DNA of 64,000 bases, taken from Plumapathes pennacea (taxonomy: Eukaryota; Cnidaria; Anthozoa; Antipatharia; Myriopathidae). The position numbers were made by a program, and so were the translations under genes. Positions 13,301-23,746 of this stretch are shown piece by piece; positions within the stretch are counted from its first letter, which is position 1; every line of letters starts with the position of its first letter. The DNA lies in assembly GCA_964036295.1 (NCBI GenBank), contig OZ038467.1, positions 5,077,001 to 5,141,000 of the forward strand. The letters are read 5' to 3'. The notes under the pieces were generated by a model. That model worked only from the letters and a program-made list of their open reading frames with translations, was not told the origin of the DNA and did no database searches.

Positions 13301-14028
13301 ATTTCCTGCTGCCGCCTGAGTGCGGCGAGAGAATTAGCCTCAGTATCACGGTTCTGTTAGCGATGACCGTCTTTCAGCAGCTCACTTACCAGATCTTCCC
13401 TTCGTTTGATATCCCTCTATTGGGACAGTACTACATCGCCACGAGCGCGGAGATCAGCTTGGCTTTGATCGCTACAACAATGATTCTGAATTTCAAATAC
13501 CGAAAGAACACCAAGATGTCTGCATGGATGAGGAAGCTCCTTCTCTGCCGACTCGCCCGATTGGTTTGTCTCAAGAAAACTATTGAGAAAAGTCGCCCAA
13601 AACCAAGACCAAAAACCCAACGGCGCAACCAGCCTAAAGACATGCAAGAAGATCGACTGGTACAAGAGCTCAAAGATATGCTTCACGTCCCGCATCAGAC
13701 GTCTGACAACGGTGCAATCTCGTACATCAACGAAGCGATAGCTGAGAGCTACGAACAGAACGGAAATTGTGAAAAACCAACCACCACTGTTACGTTCTAC
13801 CAGCACGAGGATAACGACACGTGCCAGGATACCGTCAAATTTTCAGACATTCTGGACGAGAACGGTGAGAAACTGAACGAAGACGAGCTGGCGTTACGTC
13901 AGTGGGAATGGAGCATGGCGGCCAGTATTCTGGATCGACTTATGTTGTGGCTGTCTGTTATTATCGGCGTGGTGACATTTCTGGGGACTTTCTTGCGAGC
14001 TCCAAGGGTACAGAATTTAATTTTCTAG
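7342..14028 (+). CDS. Nicotinic acetylcholine receptor-like subunit, copy 2 (complete)
   Basis: Five coding exons: 7342-7414, 7772-7911, 11747-11791, 12221-12330, 12885-14028, giving 503 aa. Residues 1-18 or so are a signal peptide (MRNQLIFCLLILLANA). The ligand-binding domain follows: RLMNELF helix, loop D YGWVRQ, loop A WVPDILLYN, Cys-loop Cys160-Cys174, loop B FGSWSLSS. Loop C (about 217-231) reads RNVLQYAEDAYEDVT, with no vicinal cysteines. M1 spans about 242-262 and M2 about 269-291, with Glu270 at -1' and Gln at 15' and 16'; M3, a basic cytoplasmic loop and M4 near the C-terminus follow. The M3-M4 loop is about 9 residues shorter than in the other copies. It sits in a tandem array on one strand. 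Exon 1 is followed by a second in-frame donor. Channel family and likely cation selectivity follow from motifs; ligand is not predictable. Confidence 0.93.
9035..10394. mobile_element. About 1.36 kb insertion in intron 2 of copy 2
   Basis: Copy 4 reads straight through this point (GAGATTTGATAAGAGTTTG near 28431-28449). Copy 2 has GAGATTTGAT, then about 1.36 kb, then TAAGAGTTTG. The insert holds GAAGCGAAGCGAAG and GTCAGTCT short repeats and a decayed frame around 9280-9560 rich in Arg, Lys and Glu, which might be a remnant of a transposon protein. No terminal inverted repeats were recognised, so the class is unknown. Confidence 0.6.
9142..9172. repeat. (GTCAGTCT)n short tandem repeat
   Basis: About four head-to-tail copies of GTCAGTCT or GTCTGTCA lie inside the insertion in intron 2 of copy 2. 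Confidence 0.85.
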
Positions 14029-15486
14029 ACATTTTAACGTTTCAAAGGACAGGCATGGGCCAAAGCCAAAGTTAACGACAACCGTGGACTTGGGATAGGA
14101 TGCGGATATAAACAAACCAGGTCTGCCAACCCCCCCAACTTAAATTAAAAACCGGTTCGATCCCTCAAGTGCTGTGAAGAAGTATCTGAGTTTTAACACA
14201 AACGGCGTCGCGTGAGCAACTCCTAAAGCTGTTGTACCTTATTCTGCTCAGGTCGGCTTCAGTCATTAACTCAAAGAAATCGTTTTATTCATTTTCCCAG
14301 CTGGCAAGCTTGCCTCCTATGCAGTGGCACAATACCCGGGTCGTTTACAGCCGTCCGTCGAACTACTAGACCTTGTACATGCATCTTGTTTTGTGAAAGA
14401 CATTTCCTGCTGTACCCTGAATCGCTCGAGTTATTCTGATCGCGAATGTGTGTTGTTGCCCGTAAAAACGCGTAAAACAATCAGGACCACAATAACCTGA
14501 TCGATTGGGTAGGGGCAGGGACATCTCCCGAATGTTGTTTTTCGATCATTGCTCTATTTGCGGCGACAAAATTCGTACGGGTGTAACATGCCATCTCACG
14601 TGCGACTTTGTTGCGATTTTTTTTTTATTTAATTGGATTTGGTTGTAAGCACAAGCTAGGAGAAAAAAAAACCTTTTTGAAATTTTGCGCTTTTCCCAAG
14701 CCTGTTTTCAGTCCGAATTCTTGTGCTTACCCTTATATTTTAGCTTTGCCCGTAAAAACCAGGTTTAGTTTACAAAGCTAATTACCTACTAAATGGGTCC
14801 TTTCTTGCTAAAAACTGAAAATATATTAAAATCTTCCAAACTGGCTGATATACACTGGCTGTACAGAGGATTAGGTGGTTTCTAAATTTCAAAACCCTAA
14901 GTGAAACTGAGATGCACGCAATCCTAAAAAGTAAAAAGAAAAAGGACTGGTTCACACGTTATGGTTACTTTTCTGCGGTTCATAAAACAAAAAGAGTCTC
15001 TTTGTGTGTGTTTAGGACACAGCTCTGCAGATGTTATTTAATTCATTTGCGACTACGTGCTCTGGGATTACGACAATTATGCATGGCCGGATTAAGTCAC
15101 CCCGTACCAATTGAGACACCAGGCACTCTCATATTTAGCTCTGGGAACTTGTATTAATTTTCGGCTTCTAAACGTTGAGCCTGGAAAGTTCAGTCTTAGT
15201 TGTGTGGCGGCACAGTCCACACGGTACACGTTTTCCATCTTAAAACAATACTAGTTCAACGACATTCGGGGGAAACGTAATTGAAATTCAAACAACACAG
15301 CACTAATGACAGAAACAAATACAAAAAATAGGTCCTGCAGCGGTAATTTGAATAATAACTAGTACACAGGTGCATAGACATCTAACGTAAAAAATACTAA
15401 TAATTATTTAGTATTCACTGTCTCGGAGAAACCAGTCGTTTTATGTGTTGTGGAAAGAGAAGCGTACGAGAGAAGCCAACGTTGTC
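14029..15486 (+). other. Short intergenic spacer between receptor copies 2 and 3
   Basis: About 1.46 kb with no gene. Compared with the spacers after copies 1 and 3 it lacks roughly 1.9 kb, including the exon 1a region. The join is near 14395, where GTACATGCATCTTG runs directly into sequence matching about 6205 and 25605. The remaining part is collinear with the other spacers. Confidence 0.65.
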
Positions 15487-18400
15487 ATGCGAAATCAGTT
15501 AATATTCTGCCTTCTCATACACCTGGCAAACGCACACAATGTGACCTTCAACGAGAAAGGTAACCAGCTAGCATGTGAACTTCTTTCTCACTAAAAAAGA
15601 TTTAAAAAAGGGCGCCAATTAAATACATTTATCACAAAACGAATTTCGGTAGTTTTCAGGTTTTTCCAATTGGGGCAGCTCTGTAAGTTAACATAAACGG
15701 TGCTCTCAATAACAGCAGAGCAACAGGAAACTTATGTTGATTTTTCCTGATAATGTTGGGCTCCTGAGCGTGATCAACAGGCATCAAGTGCCTGATATAA
15801 ACACACAGTGCGTATATTGCTCTAAAGCGTTGTACTTCTACGCTGACAATATTCCTGCCGTCCGTTGAATCGCTCGAGTTATTCTGACTGCGGCTCATTT
15901 ATTTCAGTCGCCACAGTGAGAGACATGGAGGATCGATTGATGAACGAATTGTTTTCTAAATATCGACCAGAATTCATACCACGTCTGAATTTCTCAGAAC
16001 CTGTCAAAATACAGTTCGCCTTCGAGCTAATCAACATCAAAGAAGTGGTGAGTTTCACTGTTTCATAATTATCGTTTATCACTTGATGATTTGTCTGTCC
16101 AAGACCTACTCCGGGTCCTTAAAATGCCTTAAGTCGCAATTAAATTAATGAAAGGCCACTTGGATTTTCTTAAGTCGCTTTAGGACCCGGAGTAGGCACT
16201 GTCCAAAGCTCAGTAAATACAAATATATAAACTGCTTCATTTATTGGGGCAGACTATTCTAACTAAAGTGCAGGTGAAACGGTTACCGGTCGTTTCGCCG
16301 ACGAGAGTCGGCTCGCCTACGTCCAGTTCGCTAACGTGTCAAAGTCGGTTTGCTAACGTGTCAAAGTCGATTCGCTAATGTGTCAAAGTTGGATTCGCCT
16401 AATAATTCGTATCACACAAAAATCGTGTTATCATAACTCTGGCCGTAGAAGTAGTGAATGGTGAGGTCGACAAGCGAACAAAACTCGGGTCATATTTCAT
16501 GTAAATAAATTCTTTACTGCTTTGCCTTACATAACATCAAGCCGCTTTGCCTTTACATCAACTAACACGCTACAGTCGTCTTGATTAACGCATTGAAAGG
16601 CCGCTTTGCCATCCAGGGGCGTAGCTAGCGATTTTGTAACTGTACTCACAAAGAGACTATTTTAAGCGCCGGAGGCGCTCCTTCGCTAGGGGGGTCTGGG
16701 GGCATGCTCCCACAGAAAATTTAAAAATTTTGGCTCTCGGAAATGCCATTTCCTGCATTTTCCGTGGGATATTTCAAGAAATAAATACTTCAGTAAAACG
16801 ATCCATTACAAATTCACAGTGATGTTAGCGGTCGGTGTCACGTTTTAATAAGTGTAAACACAAGCAAGTAATTACGCTCTTTCACCTCACAGAGACTCAG
16901 ACCTCTTGGACTTCACTCTGACTTCACACGCATTACATATTCCTTAATTCCTATTCTCAGTTAAAGGCAACTTCGTTCAGTTCTGAAGCCGTACGGCGGG
17001 GTACCCTCTCCTTCACAGATAAAGATTAACTAACGTCTGGATGGAGGAATACGTGACGCGTTTTTTCGCGTAACGTACACTATAATACGAAAAAATATAT
17101 GAAATCAATTCAAAATCAGCCAATTTAATGATAAAAACGTCTCAGGCAATAGAAAATTGTATTTTTGTATTTTTGTATTTTTGTTTTTTGTATTTTCAGC
17201 TGTACGCCCGTGCGTACGTGCGTATATGGTAGCTACGCCCCTGCATACATCATCTACCACACGCGCGCGCTACATACTGTTTTTTTTCCACAGGCAGCCC
17301 ACACAAGGTGTTACTAAGTCACGCCTGATCGGTCAAGGTCTGATGACGTCACGGCCGATCGGTTAATAAGGATTTGTATGGGGAGATTTTCAAATCACAT
17401 TTTATGTGTGAAAATAAAACAATCTTTCTCCTAAAATTCGTCAGATAACATTACGAGTCCTTATTAACCGTTTAAGGTGACTTTCGAGGCGGTTTGGCGC
17501 CGATTTAGCGATTTTTTTTTTTTTGTGCCGCCCGTCTATGTACATATATTTTGGGAAGGCAGGAAGCCAAATGCCTAAAATCCCCGACTCGCTCTTACAT
17601 AATCGCCGATTTCTCCCCGAAATCATCGCTTAAACGCCATCCGGCTCCGGCACAGAACAGAACGACGACTAGACTTCTCAGACACATCGACATGCAGCCG
17701 ATAAACGCTGTTTCTCCATGCGAAAATGCTAGCGAAAGCTCGGCAACTTCGATTCCTAGATCATCGGACAGTTATGCATGGACCAGAAAAAAACCGTTGG
17801 TGTCAATTTGAATCCCCACCACCCCTCCCCGAGTGACAATTTTTTCAAACGTTCGCTCAAACCGAATGCCAGACCTCACCCGCCTGGGTAAAATTTGACA
17901 CTTCCGGTGAGTTCCGGCCCAGTGAATTTATTTAAACTTCACGTCAGCTTTCGATGAAGCTTTCATTTCGCCGGTGGACGCCGGGCGATCAGTTAAGTTC
18001 TGACAGTACGCAATTTTAAATAAATTCACTGGGCCGGAACTCACCAAAAGTGTCAAATTTTACCCAGGCGGGTGAGGTCTGGCATTCGGTTTGAGCGAAC
18101 GTTTGAAAAAATTGTCACTCGGGGAGGGGTGGAGTGGATTCAAATTGACACCAACGGTTTTTTTCTGGTCCATGCATAACTGTCCGATGATCTAGGAATC
18201 GAAGTTGCCGAGCTTTCGCTAGCATTTTCGCATGGAGAAACAGCGTTTATCGGCTGCATGTCGATGTGTCTGAGAAGTCTAGTCGTCGTTCTGTTCTGTG
18301 CCGGAGCCGGATGGCGTTTAAGCGATGATTTCGGGGAGAAATCGGCGATTATGTAAGAGCGAGTCGGGGATTTTAGGCATTTGGCTTCCTGCCTTCCCAA

Positions 18401-21400
18401 AATATATGTACATAGACGGGCGGCACAAAAAAAAAAAAAATCGCTAAATCGGCGCCAAACCGCCTCGAAAGTCACCTTAAACGGTTAATAAGGACTCGTA
18501 ATGTTATCTGACGAATTTTAGGAGAAAGATTGTTTTATTTTCACACATAAAATGTGATTTGAAAATCTCCCCATACAAATCCTTATTAACCGATCGGCCG
18601 TGACGTCATCAGACCTTGACCGATCAGGCGTGACTTAGTAACACCTTGTGGGCTGCCTGTGTTTTTTTCCGCAAACACGTCAGTCGATTATAAGGGTGAT
18701 AAGATCCGACAAGGTGTGACAACTTTTAAACTCCAGCCTTTGTTCGATTGCTATTGTCGTCCACAAACCAATAACATTTCGATCCGACAAGGTTTGACTA
18801 TTTTTAAACTCGGTGAAACAGAAGTCTGCTCTTATGACAAATATTCTGCAAAATCATGTCTCTGATTTCAGATAATTTTTTTTAAAGACGTGTTAGTTTA
18901 CGATATCCCATTGGAAGAGTATTTTGCAGCAGACTTTACTAAGACGGTCTACATTTACATTTACAGTTGATATTAACATTAAGACCCGATTCATGAACGG
19001 CAACACCAGCTAAATCAAAAAATGTGTGAAGAAATACTCTGTATCGAATGACCGCGCCCCCTGTCGCGTCGCCATTTCCGCTCCCGCAAATATAAGAAAA
19101 ATGACTGGGAGCCGGTACGTTTTCATCTATTTCTCTAAAGTTCTGCCGTTATGTCAAAATACTCGCACGGTTCCTGAAACTTGAAGGCTTTATCTTCATT
19201 TTGATGTGCTTTTGGAGGTTGTAGTCCGAAAAAAAAACCATGTCACTTTCAGAGTTAAAATTGTCACTCCGTTCCTTAAAGGTGATGTTACACGAGACGA
19301 TTTTTAACAACGATTTTTCGCCCAACACCTACAATTTTGTAGCTAGCGCTTTGGCTTTTACTCTAAAAACATGGCGAACCTTCGCCAAAGGCAGAATTTT
19401 GTGCAAAGATTGCTATTCATTGATAGTTCGACGATTACTAGGCAAGAAATATAGAAAAAAAAAATGCTGCGCAAAAAATCGTCGTTAAAAATCGTCTCGT
19501 GTAACATCACCTTAAGTAATCCTCTTATTCGGCCGCTTCTGAGCCCACTGTCCCCGCTTTACGGCGGCATATCTTTTGCGCCATGCGTGCTAGATCAAAT
19601 CCCCGCGCGGATTCGAATAGGTCAGGCATTTATGCGTATTTTGGTGGGTTTTTCGTCGTCAAACTCGAAATTTTCAGTCTGTCACTTTCAAGAAACAGCT
19701 GAAGATGCTGGTCCCGAATCATGCTTTGAACCATATTGCGCTTGTGGTGGTTTTGCTTTTCATTTTCGCTTCGTTTGTTCACGGATATCCCGACCAAACA
19801 CGTTCGGAGAAGGCGGAAAACCAAGAAAATGGAAACCAAAGAAATTGGATTTCGTGACTAGCAATCTTTCTACAGCAACGATAAAACGTCCATTAGATGA
19901 AGAACTCCGCGGGTTATAGTTTTTGATCAACATCAAGCTGCGCATTATATAATCATTTTTTGACAGTTTCTTGTCGGATTTTTTAAATATAGTGGACGAA
20001 ATATCGACAGAGAATTTATCGACGGATGTGTTTGGTAGAATCTTATGGAGTTCTGACCATTCTGGACGTGTTTATTGGGCTTTGAGCTAAGACAGTCGGA
20101 AATCGAAGGCTCCACTCGGCGTGCTATTTTTAGTTACGGCTTCTCAAAATCTCACCAGAGACGTCAGAGACACAAGGAGATTCAAGTAAGCATTAATACA
20201 GGCTCTATTTTATTCACTGCAGTTCTGGACTTGCGATCGAGTGAACCCTATGTACAAAATCCTGTGTCGAAATTTTAGAGGTGACAGCCGTTCGCTTTCT
20301 CTGCGAATTTACAACCTCCCTGTCACATGCTTCCGGCATTTCAACATCTGACATATATCTTCACGACGACCTGTCCCGACCTCTACAAAATAGTGCAGTT
20401 TCAATTGTGCATTTAGTGGAGTGAAAGACGACTCGATTTACAAATCGCGGATTTATCACGGGGATATGAAATTTTGCATCACGAGCGTTTGGAAGCCGTT
20501 GAAATGTATATCCACAAAGCTCAGTAAATTCTCCAGAGATTATCACCGTTTATACTGGACAAAAGATGTGTAATCCAAACCAAAAGACGCCATATGGTTT
20601 TAATTACCAACATTATACGCATGCACAAACTGACCCGTTGTACTGTGGGCACATAAAACAGCAAATCTTCATATGACGGCCAAATATTTTGCCATGCGCT
20701 TTTGGTATCTTAAACTGCATCTATAGTGATAATTGCTGTAAGTTAAATTATTATCTGTATACTATTGATTACTGCTAGCACATTTGGTTAGTGCACTTCG
20801 TTTGCAAACTTGATGAACACCAAATAATCAGGGTGGGCGTTGTACGGATGCTTTTTCGCTGGATAACGCAAACACTATATTGTGTTTTCAAGACGAAGAT
20901 GAAAACGTGAGCTGGTATAATTAAACAGCAAGACCTCGGTGCTAATGCCCTCGGAGAACGAGGGTACTTTGTGTCCTTCGATATTTCCTCTTGGGTGGCA
21001 AAACGTGACTGTACAATCGAACCAAAGTGTCGTGTTTAGATAAACTCTAATCTATGTTCAGAAAAAAATCGCACGCGGTACGAGACAAATTCGCCTTGCA
21101 TCACTCAGGACAGTTGACTATCGTCATCATCAGCTATGGGACCTGAATGACCAATTGGCGTAGCTCACTGTACACAAGCACTTTTGACTGATTGACTAAT
21201 TTGCGAAAGAACGTAATTGTCGATTGTCTTCTGTAAGCACAAACACTAAATGGAAAGAGAAAACTATTCTTTTATTCTTTTAACTAATAAATCTTATGGA
21301 AGTAAGTTTTACTAATGTTCATTTTCATGCAAATAATCAAACTCATGAAATGAGCTGTTTCAGGACACAATATACAAAAGACGCTTGCTAGCTAGGAGAG

Positions 21401-23746
21401 TTGCTTGTGAAATTAAAACTTTCTGTTTTTACTTTAGAATGCCAAGGATCAGTATATTTCAGTGTACGGATGGGTGAGGCAGGTAAGACAGAAAATTTTT
21501 TACTGTCTTCGTCTTGTGTTTGTTGTGTTTTTCATCTTTAGTTGCCTCGGTAATTTCACCCTTCTCCTCGTGATCTGCACGTGATGGAGTATTGTTTACT
21601 CAGTCAATCAACGACCAAAAAAGACAATCAGTAGTAAAAAGTATTTGTGTACCTCCTAGCAAGATCAATCAAAAGATCTATTCAACCCGGATATTCTTTG
21701 GCTTACTACGATCTTCACTGAAACTCGTACACACACCGGCTCCTTTTTCACTGACAGTCGAGCTCACAAGCAGACCAAAAGGCTTAGCCCCCAGTCGTGC
21801 GGTGTTGTGGCGCCCGCAGGCCTCTCCACCGAGGATCGCGGGCGCCCAAACCACTAACAACTAAAATTGACACCTAAAGCACACCTTGATCAACCTTATT
21901 TCATTGCAGAAGTGGTTCAACCCTCTCCTTCAGTGGAACGCCTCGGAGTATGGAGGTATCACGCACATCACGGTGGATGCAACAAAAGTTTGGGTTCCCG
22001 ACATTTTGCTATATAACAAGTAAGTTAAGCAAACCCGAGAGGTTTTCGAGTGACTTGCGAAACCCAAAACCAAAGTATCAATTACAAATGATGCCAATCA
22101 CAAAGGCAACACTTTCAACTGACCCAGAAGGCAAAGTTCATTGCAACTGAAGAAGAGAACAATTAGCAATGTGAGAAAATGCCATCCTCACTTCTTTGCT
22201 TGAGTTAGCAGATCGCAGTCGGGTTTTGCTTTTGCTCCTGATTGGCATAGAATAATCTTCGGCTTGGCTACTCCGAGCATTATGCTATAAATATGCAACA
22301 GGATTACATACCGTCTGACAGAGCAGTTTCTTAAAGTTGCACGCATATTCTTGGATGGTACCAAGACCTTCAAATTCAACTTTCTTTCATGGCGCACTGT
22401 TATATAGTATTCGCCGGGCCTCGATGTAGATGCTTTATGTTCATTTCAAATTCGCCTTGTTGATAAACAGCTTTTTAATTGACAATGTTATAACGCGTTT
22501 CATAATCATTAAGAGGATTTTAGAATGACATCAATGTTAATTTGATGCTTTTTTTTTTTTTTTTGCTTTCTTTAGCTATTACGTTCAAGATCGAATCGGT
22601 GGTGGCAAGGAAACGTACAAAACTCATGTCAGCCTTTCACCCAATGGTCAAAACAGTTGGGACAGCCCCGCCATCTTCAACAGCCTCTGTGATGTTAACG
22701 TCACATCTTTCCCCTTTGATATCCAGACATGCCCACTGAAGTTTGGTTCGTGGTCGCTAAACAGCGCTCAACTGAAAATGTACAATGCAAACCTGACCAC
22801 TCCAAGCCCAAACTACTTAAAGAATGGTGAATGGGAGCTGATCAGCGCAAAGCTCGACAGAAATGTCCTGCAGTACGCTGAGGATGCCTTCGAAGACGTC
22901 ACTCTTACCATCGAAATCGGCCGCAATTATTTCACATACTTTGTGAACCTCGTGCTTCCGTGCTCACTTATCTCCTCCATGATATTTCTGAATTTCCTGC
23001 TGCCGCCTGAGTGCGGCGAGAGAATTAGCCTCAGCATCACGGTTCTGTTAGCGATGACCGTCTTTCAGCAGCTCACTTACCAGATCTTCCCCTCGTTTGA
23101 CATCCCTCTGTTGGGACAGTACTACATCGCCACAAGCTTGGAGATCAGCTTGGCTTTGGTCGCTACAACAATGATTCTGAATTTCAAATTTCGAAAGAAC
23201 ACCAAGATGTCTGCATGGATGAGGAAGCTCCTTCTCTGCCGATTCGCCCGATTGGTTTGCCTCAAGGAAACTATTGAAAAAAGTCGCCCAAAACCAAAAA
23301 CAAAACCAAGACCAAGACCCCAACGGCGCAACCAGTGTTACAACCAGCCTGAAGTCATGCAAGAAGATCGACTGGTACAAGAGCTCAAAGATATGCTTCA
23401 CGTCCCGCATCAGACGTCTGACTACGGTGCAGTCTCGTATATCAACGGAGCGATAGCTGAGAGCTACGAACAGATGGAAAAATGTGGAAAACAAACCACT
23501 ACAACTGCTACGTTCGACCAGCACAAAGATAACGACGCATGCGAAGATACAGCCGAGTTGTCAGGTATTCTGGACGAGAAGGGCGAGGAACTGAACGAAG
23601 ACGAGCTGGCGTTACGTCAGTGGGAATGGAACATGGCGGCCAGTGTTCTGGACCGAATTGTGTTGTGGCTGTCTGTTATTATCGGCGTGGTGACATTTCT
23701 GGGGACTTTCTTGCGAGCTCCAAGGGTACAGAATTTAATTTTCTAG
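15487..23746 (+). CDS. Nicotinic acetylcholine receptor-like subunit, copy 3 (complete)
   Basis: Five coding exons: 15487-15559, 15908-16047, 21438-21482, 21910-22019, 22576-23746, giving 512 aa. Signal peptide MRNQLIFCLLIHLANA. Domains and order are as in copy 2: loop D YGWVRQ, loop A WVPDILLYN, Cys-loop with an NVT sequon, loop C without vicinal Cys and with Phe (EDAFEDVT) where copy 2 has Tyr, M1-M4, and a long basic M3-M4 loop with KPKTKPRPRPQRR. The last exon and 3' flank are almost identical to copy 1. Intron 2 is 5.4 kb because it carries a composite insertion. M1 has PCSLISS where the others have PCALISS. Frame is intact throughout, so the gene is probably functional. Confidence 0.92.
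16327..16393. repeat. Three-copy 22 bp tandem repeat
   Basis: The unit TTCGCTAACGTGTCAAAGTC plus two bases occurs three times with small changes, close to the left end of the composite insertion. Short direct repeats near an end are typical of several DNA transposon families, but no family is assigned. Confidence 0.8.
16614..17243. mobile_element. Non-autonomous DNA transposon with CAGGGGCGTAGCTA termini
   Basis: The 14 bp CAGGGGCGTAGCTA at 16614 is matched by its exact reverse complement TAGCTACGCCCCTG ending at 17243. The 630 bp between them has no transposase frame. Termini starting CAGGGG are usual for hAT-like non-autonomous elements, but the flanks do not show a clear 8 bp duplication, so the class is tentative. 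Confidence 0.7.
17289..18661. repeat. Long foldback: two ~650 bp inverted arms
   Basis: Left arm 17289-17936 and right arm 18015-18661 are near-identical reverse complements, separated by a 78 bp spacer. Outer ends read CACAGGCAGCCCAC and its complement; inner ends read AGTGAATTTATTTAAA and its complement. The few differences include a 2 bp indel near the ends. The same 85-codon open frame occurs once per arm on opposite strands; it resembles no family I recognise and is probably fortuitous. In the receptor pre-mRNA it would form a long double-stranded hairpin. Confidence 0.9.
19279..19511. mobile_element. TTAA-flanked MITE with ~40 bp inverted repeats
   Basis: AGGTGATGTTACACGAGACG at 19279 is mirrored by CGTCTCGTGTAACATCACC ending at 19511. 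The similarity continues through AATTTTTAACAACGATTTT-like sequence. TTAA lies directly outside both ends (19275-19278 and 19512-19515). A TTAA target duplication is typical of piggyBac and Kolobok superfamily elements; the 233 bp element has no coding capacity. Confidence 0.85.

Larger units (their letters stand above)
16281..18818. mobile_element. Composite 2.5 kb insertion in intron 2 of copy 3
   Basis: Copies 2 and 4 read GCAGGTAAAACAGAAGTCTG without interruption (about 8173 and 27578). In copy 3, GCAGGTGAAAC is followed by about 2.5 kb and then GGTGAAACAGAAGTCTG. GGTGAAAC occurs on both sides and may be an 8 bp target duplication. Inside are a three-unit minisatellite, a TIR element (16614-17243) and a long foldback (17289-18661). 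It looks like nested insertions; the outer element has no recognised termini. Confidence 0.7.

Noticed and set aside
17551-17811. 85-codon open frame in the foldback, repeated at 18140-18475 on the other strand
   Set aside because: The two are the same sequence in inverted arms. Conservation reflects the repeat, not selection on protein; no recognisable domain.
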